DNA from: Massilia sp. PDC64
GTDB taxonomy: Bacteria > Pseudomonadota > Gammaproteobacteria > Burkholderiales > Burkholderiaceae_D
NCBI RefSeq assembly: GCF_900101265.1
Contig: NZ_FMZS01000008.1
Coordinates: forward strand, 62,001 to 126,000
DNA length: 64,000 nucleotides
Reading direction: 5' to 3'
Part shown: piece by piece, positions 57,709-64,000 of the stretch
How the letters are laid out: every line of letters starts with the position of its first letter
Numbering within the stretch: position 1 is the first letter of the stretch
The notes under the pieces: model-generated
Told to the model about the DNA's origin: nothing
The model's database searches: none
What the model saw: only the letters and a program-made list of their open reading frames with translations
Made by a program: the position numbers and the translations under genes

Positions 57709-58077
57709 ATGAACCAAGCTGCCCACATCGCCGACCGCTACCTCGCCGCCTGGAACGAACGCGACCCGGCCGCACGCCGCGCGCACGTCGCCGCCGTGTT
57801 CGCACCGGACGCCAGCTACCTCGACCCGATCATGCGCGGCAGCGGCGTGGACGGCATCGATGCGATGATCGGCGCCGCCCAGCAGCAATTCCCCGGCTGC
57901 CGCTTCGCGCTGCACGGCACACCGGACGGCCACAACGACGTCGTGCGCTTTTCCTGGGCGCTGGCGCCGAGCGGTGCCCCGGCGGACGCTGCGCCACTCG
58001 CCATCGGCACGGACGTCGCCACCGTCGATGCGGACGGGCGCCTCGTGCGCGTCATCGGTTTCCTGGACGCCGCCTGA
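57709..58077 (+). CDS. SnoaL-like/NTF2-fold protein
   Basis: The 122-residue protein has the cone-shaped NTF2/SnoaL fold. The start shows HIADRYLAAWNERDPAARRAHV, the central part YLDPIMRGSGVDGIDAMI, and the end VATVDADGRLVRVIGFL. Members include ketosteroid-isomerase-like enzymes and binding proteins; the reaction here is unknown. A good GAAGGAG lies before the ATG, and the hydrolase gene follows after 10 bases. Confidence 0.85.
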   Translation: MNQAAHIADRYLAAWNERDPAARRAHVAAVFAPDASYLDPIMRGSGVDGIDAMIGAAQQQFPGCRFALHGTPDGHNDVVRFSWALAPSGAPADAAPLAIGTDVATVDADGRLVRVIGFLDAA

Positions 58078-58087
58078 GGAGACCATC

Positions 58088-58936
58088 ATGACCACGCACC
58101 GTCATGCCCGCGCCTACACGGGCGCCCCGAACACGATCATCGCCGGCGACGTCAACCTGTACTACCGCGACTGGGGCCGCGGCCGCCCCGTGCTGTTCGT
58201 GGCCGGCTGGTCGATGTATTCCGATTCCTGGTGCTACCAGATGATGGCGCTGTGCCGTCAGGGCCTGCGCTGCATCGCCTTCGACCGGCGCGGCCACGGC
58301 CGCTCGTCCGACCCTGGCGGCGGCTACGACCTCGACACCTTGGCCGACGACATCGCGTCCGTCATCGACGCCCTCGACCTGCGCGACGTCGTGCTGGTCG
58401 GGCATTCGATGGGCTGCAACGAAATCGTCCGCTACCTCACGCGCTACGGCAGCGCGCGGGTGACGCAGGTCGCGCTGCTCGGGCCGATGACGCCCGGCAT
58501 CACGCTGTCCGCGTCGAATCCGCAAGGCGTCGATCCGGCGCTGCTGGAACAGTTCCGCATCACGCAGCTGCTGCACGACTTCCCGCGCTGGATCGAGGAG
58601 AACGTCGAACCGTTCGTGCCCGGCGCAGGCCCACGCATGCGCGACTGGCTTGCGCAGATGGCGCTGCAATGCTCGCTGCAGGCGCTGCACGACTGCCACC
58701 TCGTCGTGGAGGCATCCGACATGACTGCGGAGCTGGAAGCCATCGACGTGCCGGTGCTCCTGATCGCGGGCGCACTCGACGTCTCCGCGCCGCTGGAGCT
58801 GACCGCGCGCAGGACAAGCGCCCTCGTGCCGGACTGCCGCCTCGTCGTCTACGAGGATGCGGCGCACGGCATGTTCCTCACGCACGTGGAGCGGGTCAAT
58901 GGCGAGTTGCTTGAGTTCATCCGCGCAGAGGTCTAA
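58088..58936 (+). CDS. alpha/beta hydrolase (esterase or haloperoxidase-like)
   Basis: The 282-residue protein has an alpha/beta-hydrolase fold: DRRGHGRSSDPGGGYDLDTL, the nucleophile elbow GHSMGCNEIV, the acid in LIAGALDVSAP and the histidine in EDAAHGMFLTH. It resembles non-heme chloroperoxidase-like esterases. It is the second gene of a three-gene operon with the SnoaL-like protein and an XRE regulator, so they may act on one small molecule. Confidence 0.86.
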   Translation: MTTHRHARAYTGAPNTIIAGDVNLYYRDWGRGRPVLFVAGWSMYSDSWCYQMMALCRQGLRCIAFDRRGHGRSSDPGGGYDLDTLADDIASVIDALDLRDVVLVGHSMGCNEIVRYLTRYGSARVTQVALLGPMTPGITLSASNPQGVDPALLEQFRITQLLHDFPRWIEENVEPFVPGAGPRMRDWLAQMALQCSLQALHDCHLVVEASDMTAELEAIDVPVLLIAGALDVSAPLELTARRTSALVPDCRLVVYEDAAHGMFLTHVERVNGELLEFIRAEV

Positions 58937-58967
58937 ATTGATGCCTTTATACCAAGAGGGGAGCGCG

Positions 58968-59822
58968 ATGCAGGATGGGCACGTGGAGGAAGCGCGCAGC
59001 GACGGCTATTTCAGCGACTTCGGCTCGGCGCTGCGCTACTGGCGCACGCGGCGCGGCTACAGCCAGCTGCGCCTGGCGGTCGACTCGAGCGTGTCGCAGC
59101 GCCACCTGAGTTTCCTGGAAAGCGGGCGGGCGCAACCGAGCCGCGACCTGATCCTGAAACTGGGCATCGTGCTCGACGTGCCGCTGCGCCAGAGGAATGC
59201 AATGCTGCTCGCGGCCGGCTTCGCGCCCGCCTACCAGGAGAGAAACCTGTCCGACCCGGAACTGTCGTCCGTGATGCAGGCGCTCGACTTCATGCTGCGC
59301 CAGCAGGCGCCGTTTCCCGCCCTCGTCGTGGACCGGCTGTGGAACCTCGTGATGTTCAACGAGCCCGCGGCCGGCTTCATGAAATGGCTGCTGGGCCTGC
59401 CCGACGAGGCGGCCATCCCGCGCGACGGTTCCATCAACGTGCTGCGCCTGATGCTGGACCCCAACGGGCTGAGACCGCGCCTCGTCAACTGGCAGGCCGT
59501 GTGCGCGGACAGCCTGCTGTGGATCCAGCGGGAGGCGATGGCGGACGGGCCGGGCAGCGAGGCCACCCGGCTGCTGGCCGAGCTGTCCGCGTTGCCGGGG
59601 ATGGGGGCCTGGTCGGACGGCCACGTGCCGAATCTCGACCGGCGCGCGCTGCCGTTCCTGCCGCTGACGATCGCGCACGAGGGCGTGGAACTGAACCTCT
59701 TTACGACGATCACGACGCTCGGCACGCCCCATGACGTGACCGTGCACGAATTGCGGCTGGAGTCGTTTTTTCCTGCTGATAACGCGACGGCAGTGTGGTT
59801 CCGCAACAAATTTGGCGCGTAA
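58968..59822 (+). CDS. XRE-family regulator with MmyB-like ligand domain
   Basis: The 284-residue protein has an N-terminal XRE helix-turn-helix (LRYWRTRRGYSQLRLAVDSS then VSQRHLSFLESG) and a C-terminal MmyB-like domain. That domain carries PALVVDRLWNLVMFNEPA and the ending LRLESFFPAD. MmyB-type domains are PAS-related and thought to bind fatty-acid-like ligands. GGGGAG sits five bases before the ATG at 58968. As the last gene of the operon it probably regulates the hydrolase, with the palindrome at 57632-57648 as a candidate site. Confidence 0.88.
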   Translation: MQDGHVEEARSDGYFSDFGSALRYWRTRRGYSQLRLAVDSSVSQRHLSFLESGRAQPSRDLILKLGIVLDVPLRQRNAMLLAAGFAPAYQERNLSDPELSSVMQALDFMLRQQAPFPALVVDRLWNLVMFNEPAAGFMKWLLGLPDEAAIPRDGSINVLRLMLDPNGLRPRLVNWQAVCADSLLWIQREAMADGPGSEATRLLAELSALPGMGAWSDGHVPNLDRRALPFLPLTIAHEGVELNLFTTITTLGTPHDVTVHELRLESFFPADNATAVWFRNKFGA

Positions 59823-59853
59823 AGACACTCATCAATTCCGGTGATTTTTGGTG

Positions 59854-59880
59854 AACATGCATAGCAAATGCATGTTTTTT
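59854..59880 (+). terminator. terminator of the SnoaL/hydrolase/XRE operon
   Basis: AACATGCAT and ATGCATGTT are perfect 9-bp arms with a 5-base loop, followed by TTTT. Confidence 0.8.
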
Positions 59881-60002
59881 GACGATCCGAAACCCGAAAA
59901 TTGACAGTGTGAAATTCGTTACTTACAACGCGCGCAAGGCTTTTTTCTGCGGTGTATGATGGCCCGGTTTGGTACCCTTTCGAGCCCCTGAAGCCGCAGT
60001 AA

Positions 60003-61907
60003 ATGAACGATCTGTCCCCCACACAATCCTGGCCCGACGAGCGGCGCTACCAGTACCTGATCTCCGGGATCAGCGACTACGCCATCTACATGCTCGATCC
60101 GAACGGCTACGTCAGCAGCTGGAATGCCGGCGCCAACCGGTTCAAGGGCTATGTCGCGCAGGAGATCCTGGGCGAGCACTTCTCGCGCTTCTACACGCCG
60201 GAAGACCGCGATGCGGGCAAGCCCGCGCGCGCGCTCGCCATCGCGCTGGCGGAGGGCAAGTACGAGGCGGAGGGCTGGCGCGTGCGCAAGGACGGTTCGC
60301 GCTTCTGGGCCCACGTGGTGATCGATCCGATCTACAACGAGGAGGGCGTCCTGCTCGGCTTCGCGAAGGTCACGCGCGACGTCACCGAGCGCAAGCGTGC
60401 CGAGGAAGCGCTGCGCGAAAGCGAGCAGCGCTTCCGCCTGCTCGTGAACGGCGTCACCGATTATGCGCTGTACATGCTGTCGCCGGAAGGCACCGTCACC
60501 AACTGGAATCCCGGCGCCGAGCGCATCAAGGGCTATAGCCAGGCCGAGATCATCGGCAGCCATCTGTCGCGCTTCTACACGCCGGAAGACCAGGCCGCGG
60601 GTATTCCGAAACGCGCGCTGGAAACCGCCGCCGCGGTGGGCCGCTACGAGTCCGAGGGCTGGCGCGTGCGCAAGGACGGCTCGCGCTTCTGGGCCCATGC
60701 GGTGATCGACGCCATTCATGGCGACAACGGCGAGCTGCTCGGCTTCGCCAAGATCACGCGCGACCTGACGGAAAAGAAGAAGGCCGACGAGGCGCTGGAA
60801 AAGGCGAACATCGCGCTGTACCAGGCGCAGAAGATGGAATCCATCGGCCAGCTGACGGGCGGCGTCGCGCACGACTTCAACAACCTGTTGTCCGTGCTGT
60901 CCAGCGGCCTCGAGGTGCTGAACATGCAGCGGGGCGAGGGCGATGCGCGCACGCTGGAATCGATGCGCCGCGCGATCGACCGCGGCGCGCGCCTGACCCA
61001 GCAGCTGCTCGCGTTCGCGCGCCAGCAGCCGCTGCAGGCGGAAACGCGCAACCTGAACGGCATCATCCGCGGCTTCGAGACGGTGCTGCGCCGCGCCGGT
61101 AATCCCAGCATCGAATTCGTGATCGATCTCGACCGCAAGGCCCACCACGCCATGATCGACAGCGCGCGCTTCGAGTCGGCGCTGCTGAACCTCGTCGTCA
61201 ACGCGCGCGACGCGATGCCGGACGGCGGCCGCCTGACGATCGCAACAAGCAACGTGCTGGCGGACGGCCAGCACCCGGCCGGCCTGGCGCCCGGCGAATA
61301 CGTGCGCGTGACGGTGAGCGATACGGGCACGGGCATGCCGCCGGACGTGGTGGCGCGCGCCTTCGAACCGTTCTTCACGACGAAGGAAGTGGGCAAGGGC
61401 ACAGGCCTGGGCCTGTCGCAGGTCTACGGCTTCATCAAGCAGTCGGGCGGCGAGGTCGCCATCGACAGCAAGCCGGGCGAGGGCACGACCGTGGCGATCT
61501 ACCTGCCGGCCGTCGTCGATCCGGTCGAGGAAGCGCAGGCCGAGCACACGGAGCGCGTGCTGATCGTCGAGGACGAACCGGACCTGATGGACGTGGCCGC
61601 GGCGCTGTTCACCAGCATGGGCTATGAAGTCGTCACGGCGGCGAGCGGCCAGGAAGCGATCGACGTGATGGAGCAGCGCGACATCGACATCCTGTTCACG
61701 GACGTCGTGATGCCGAACGGGATGAACGGCATCGAACTGGCCAGCTACACGCGCGAGCATTTTCCGGGCACCAAGATCATGCTCGCGTCGGGCTATCCGC
61801 TGCCGGCCCTCAGGCAGCGCCACGGCGTCGACCTCAACGAGTTCGCGTTCGTCAACAAGCCGTATCGTTTGTCCGACCTGGCGCGGACCCTGCGGTCGGC
61901 CATGTGA
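60003..61907 (+). CDS. PAS-PAS hybrid histidine kinase with receiver
   Basis: This cytoplasmic protein has 634 residues. The order is PAS (about 17-135), PAS (about 145-265), HisKA (GGVAHDFNNLLSVLSS), HATPase (NLVVNARDAM, DTGTGMP, GTGLGLSQVYGF) and receiver (LIVEDEPDLMDV, FTDVVMP, VNKPYRLSDL). The two PAS domains are closely alike, each with SRFYTPED and GWRVRKDGSRFWAH. That indicates a recent internal duplication; no cofactor residue such as the LOV cysteine is seen. A TTGACA at 59901-59906 lies upstream but its -10 is weak. Confidence 0.93.
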   Translation: MNDLSPTQSWPDERRYQYLISGISDYAIYMLDPNGYVSSWNAGANRFKGYVAQEILGEHFSRFYTPEDRDAGKPARALAIALAEGKYEAEGWRVRKDGSRFWAHVVIDPIYNEEGVLLGFAKVTRDVTERKRAEEALRESEQRFRLLVNGVTDYALYMLSPEGTVTNWNPGAERIKGYSQAEIIGSHLSRFYTPEDQAAGIPKRALETAAAVGRYESEGWRVRKDGSRFWAHAVIDAIHGDNGELLGFAKITRDLTEKKKADEALEKANIALYQAQKMESIGQLTGGVAHDFNNLLSVLSSGLEVLNMQRGEGDARTLESMRRAIDRGARLTQQLLAFARQQPLQAETRNLNGIIRGFETVLRRAGNPSIEFVIDLDRKAHHAMIDSARFESALLNLVVNARDAMPDGGRLTIATSNVLADGQHPAGLAPGEYVRVTVSDTGTGMPPDVVARAFEPFFTTKEVGKGTGLGLSQVYGFIKQSGGEVAIDSKPGEGTTVAIYLPAVVDPVEEAQAEHTERVLIVEDEPDLMDVAAALFTSMGYEVVTAASGQEAIDVMEQRDIDILFTDVVMPNGMNGIELASYTREHFPGTKIMLASGYPLPALRQRHGVDLNEFAFVNKPYRLSDLARTLRSAM

Positions 61908-61910
61908 TGC

Positions 61911-63107
61911 CTACAACCCGAAGATGATGTCGCTGATCCGCTCGTAGATCGGGTCGGCCGACGGCCCGTTGTTCGGCCAGTTCAAGATGTCGAAATGGTC
62001 GTAGCCCCGGTAATTGCCGAGGAAATTCCACGTCCCCTTGACGGCCTTGCCGTCGTAATCGCGCACCGGATGCCCGCTGGGCGCGCGCATGCTCACGGTG
62101 TTGACGACGCCATCGTTCGGAAACCAGGCACTGTCGATGCGCACCCGGCCGGGCGCGTTCTGCGTGTACGAGCCCATGCCCGGCTGGGCCAGCGAACCGA
62201 CGATCCACTCGCCGGCGAAGAGCTTGAAGTACGGGATCATGTCCGCGCGCGGATACTGGAACCGGGCGTCCTGGATGGGCGCGAGCACGCGGTCCGTGCC
62301 GTTGCAGCACCAGGCGCCGGCTTCCGTCGCCAGCGTCCCCACCGAAAAGTAATAGACCGATGGTGACGTCAGCGCCCAGCGGTTGAATTCGCGCGCGCCG
62401 TCCGGCGCCAGTTCCCAGTGGGCCAGCTCGTTGTCGAGGATGTCGCGCAAGGGGCTGCGCAGGTTGGGCAGCACGTCCAGCACGGCGTCGCGCAGCGTGG
62501 TGCCGTCGTGCGGCGCGGAGATCGTCACGACGCTCTTGATCCACCCGACCTTGCCGCCCTTGTAGAGTTCGCCGCCGCCTTCGTCGCCATCGGGCGAGCC
62601 GTGTTCCAGCAGCTGGATCAGGGCGCGGATCGTCGTGCCGCCCTGGCTGTGGCCAATCATGTGGATCGGGTGCGCGGCATCCCATTGCGGGTAGAACGCG
62701 AGCGGGTAGTTTTCCGGATTGTTGGCCGGATCGGCGGCCCAGCATTTGCCGGCCGGCTTCTGCTGCTGGCCCGGATAGCCGTAGCGCGCCACGTGGCGGG
62801 CGCCGTAGTCGACGCAGCCGCCCTTGATCTGGGCGTACAGCTCGGCGGCGCGGTCCCAGTTGGATGCGATCGCGCCCACCTGGGCCGTGAAGATGGTATG
62901 CGGGCCGTGGTAGACGGTCAGGTGCGCGGCGATATTGCCGTAGCCGCCCCAGTACAGGAAGCTGCCGAGCGGATGCGATTCCGGCCCGAAGCCGAGGACG
63001 CCGTGCACGAGCACGACGGGATCGTTATTGACGGCGCGCGCGGGCGTGGCCAGCAGCGAGGCAAGCGCGAGCAGCGCGCAGGCGCAGGACTTCGTCAGTC
63101 GCAACAT
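61911..63107 (-). CDS. secreted triacylglycerol lipase, family I.5-like
   Basis: The 398-residue protein has a signal peptide (to about residue 25, ATPARA). VVLVHGVLGFG follows with the oxyanion loop. The nucleophile is in GHSQGG, the acid in FPNDGVVNT and the histidine in YDHFDIL. The large size, inserted zinc-site-like region and overall layout resemble the staphylococcal/Geobacillus family I.5 lipases, which are unusual in betaproteobacteria. GGAGGG lies five bases before the ATG at 63107. It is convergent with the PAS-PAS kinase, 3 bases apart. Confidence 0.88.
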   Translation of the reverse strand: MLRLTKSCACALLALASLLATPARAVNNDPVVLVHGVLGFGPESHPLGSFLYWGGYGNIAAHLTVYHGPHTIFTAQVGAIASNWDRAAELYAQIKGGCVDYGARHVARYGYPGQQQKPAGKCWAADPANNPENYPLAFYPQWDAAHPIHMIGHSQGGTTIRALIQLLEHGSPDGDEGGGELYKGGKVGWIKSVVTISAPHDGTTLRDAVLDVLPNLRSPLRDILDNELAHWELAPDGAREFNRWALTSPSVYYFSVGTLATEAGAWCCNGTDRVLAPIQDARFQYPRADMIPYFKLFAGEWIVGSLAQPGMGSYTQNAPGRVRIDSAWFPNDGVVNTVSMRAPSGHPVRDYDGKAVKGTWNFLGNYRGYDHFDILNWPNNGPSADPIYERISDIIFGL

Positions 63108-63229
63108 GTGACCCTCCATTGGACGTGGCGAGCCCATTGTCGGTTTGATATGCGGCACAGAGTTTGCGCTGCCTCGACCGGGACGATGAAACGGCTGCTG
63201 CGATGCAACAAAATGGTGCCGGTGTCGCT

Positions 63230-63251
63230 TGTGCGCAATCAATTGCGCACA
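63230..63251. promoter_or_regulatory. 10-bp inverted repeat upstream of the lipase
   Basis: TGTGCGCAAT, two bases, ATTGCGCACA. The arms are perfect. It lies about 125 bases before the lipase start on the minus strand and beside a REP-like hairpin. Confidence 0.45.
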
Positions 63252-63255
63252 TATG

Positions 63256-63285
63256 CGTAGGGTGGACGGCTATGCCGTCCACGCG
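63256..63285. repeat. REP-like palindromic element
   Basis: CGTAGG, then GTGGACGGC-TAT-GCCGTCCAC, then GCG. This GTAGGGTGGACGGC...GCCGTCCACGCG type of hairpin is a familiar dispersed intergenic repeat in Massilia and related genomes, recalled from general knowledge and not checked here. Confidence 0.6.
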
Positions 63286-63331
63286 TTCTACCGGATTGTG
63301 CGTTGCCGCGATTCGTTATATTGCCAGGCGA

Positions 63332-64000
63332 TCAGTTCGCAGCCGTCATGCCCGCCGCATTGCCCACCGCGCCATCGCCCGGCGCTGCGGGAGCCGGTGT
63401 GTTGGATGCCGTGACGGCAGCCTTCTCGGCCAGGTCCGGGTTCCACACGACGTGTTCGTCCACCGAGTACAAACGGCACGGCTTGTCGCTCTTGGCCGAG
63501 CAGGTGGCCAGGGCGCGGGCTTCCGGATCCTCGCCTTCCTCGGCCCAGCACCAGGCGCCGCTGGGCGACACGGCGAACGCGCGCGGCGTCATCTTGGTGA
63601 GATACTCGCGGTAGGCGCGCTTGCCGTTCTCGGACAGGAACGGCACGGCATCGACGTCGTCGACGCCGGCGAAGTTCGTCGCCTGCGGTTGCGGCGGTTC
63701 CGGCACCTTGTACAACACCTGGGTCGGCATGCCGATCTGCTGCAGGAATTTCATCGTATCCGCCAGCCATACCTTTTGGCCGTCGCGGCTGGCCAGCATT
63801 CCATGCGAATCTCGCTTGAACGGGGCGTACTCGACGAGCTGGGCGCGGCCGCCGGCCTGTTCGAACGCGTCGTGCATGCGTGCCACGAGTTCCGGCGAGA
63901 ACAGCGAATCGTTCTGGCCGTACATCCACAGGCTCGGCAGCTTGTTCTGCGACCCATATTCGGCGAACGCCGAGACGAGGGCGGAGCGCCAGCCGCAGCC
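63332..64000 (-). CDS. dienelactone-hydrolase-like alpha/beta hydrolase (5' end cut by the window)
   Basis: The frame is open to the right edge, so only the last 222 residues are seen. They contain GWRSALVSAFAEYG at the edge, the acid in MYGQNDSLFSPE and the histidine in RDSHGMLAS, as in the dienelactone hydrolase fold. The nucleophile elbow must lie outside. A second region with AVSPSGAWCWAEEG and cysteines (ATCSAKSDKPCRLY) is unlike the fold and may be an added domain. The tail is proline/alanine-rich. Confidence 0.8.
   Translation of the reverse strand, partial: GCGWRSALVSAFAEYGSQNKLPSLWMYGQNDSLFSPELVARMHDAFEQAGGRAQLVEYAPFKRDSHGMLASRDGQKVWLADTMKFLQQIGMPTQVLYKVPEPPQPQATNFAGVDDVDAVPFLSENGKRAYREYLTKMTPRAFAVSPSGAWCWAEEGEDPEARALATCSAKSDKPCRLYSVDEHVVWNPDLAEKAAVTASNTPAPAAPGDGAVGNAAGMTAAN

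Overview
The window is a GC-rich (roughly two-thirds G+C) stretch of a betaproteobacterial chromosome. Four things point to the Burkholderiales, most likely an Oxalobacteraceae genus of the Massilia/Telluria/Duganella type: the housekeeping order ndk-rlmN-pilW-rodZ-ispG-hisS-yfgM-bamB-der-hfq-hflX-hflK-hflC-hisZ-purA, a PEP-CTERM protein, a DUF4347/RTX protein, and a set of sensor kinases with a bacteriophytochrome. The genus is inferred from gene order and family content, not from a search.

Layout. 1-1,000: the start of a secreted protein (cut by the window edge) and a Bax-inhibitor-1 membrane protein, both on the minus strand. 1,183-17,858: a dense plus-strand block of core genes for nucleotide metabolism (ndk, purA, a phosphoribosyltransferase), rRNA/tRNA methylation (rlmN), type IV pilus assembly (pilW), cell shape (rodZ), isoprenoids (ispG), histidyl-tRNA synthesis (hisS), outer-membrane assembly (yfgM-like, bamB), ribosome assembly (der, hflX), RNA chaperoning (hfq), the HflKC/FtsH membrane complex and histidine biosynthesis (hisZ). 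17,956-21,145: a MarC-type membrane protein, an FKBP lipoprotein, an AraC-type regulator and a glycosyltransferase.

21,150-33,230 is accessory: a very large DUF4347/RTX adhesin-like protein with a near-identical 963-bp internal tandem duplication, a hybrid sensor kinase split by what looks like a one-base frameshift, a secreted S53 peptidase with a PEP-CTERM protein, and a low-GC type VI secretion cargo cassette (Tae4 amidase, WG-repeat-like putative immunity protein, PAAR tip). 33,288-39,505 holds a divergent aldo-keto reductase/LysR pair, a nucleotidyltransferase-fold protein, uvrB and an aromatic/aspartate aminotransferase.

39,551-45,722 contains four identical tRNA-Asn(GUU) genes, each with its own promoter-like sequence, separated by unrelated cargo: an AT-rich orphan membrane protein plus purT, then an acyl-CoA-dehydrogenase-like flavoprotein with a divergent ArsR/MFS pair. 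45,851-53,000 carries hydrolase, diguanylate cyclase, YeeE/YedE, MFS, tartrate/malate dehydrogenase and HNH-like genes. 53,124-61,907 is rich in signalling: two multidomain hybrid kinases flank a bacteriophytochrome with its response regulator and a small SnoaL-like/hydrolase/XRE-MmyB operon. The window ends with a secreted family I.5-like lipase and a truncated dienelactone-hydrolase-like gene, separated by two palindromes.

No gene-free stretch exceeds about 300 bases. No rRNA genes, CRISPR arrays, transposases, integrases or replication origin were seen. Start sites were chosen by eye from ribosome-binding sites, signal peptides and family N-termini.
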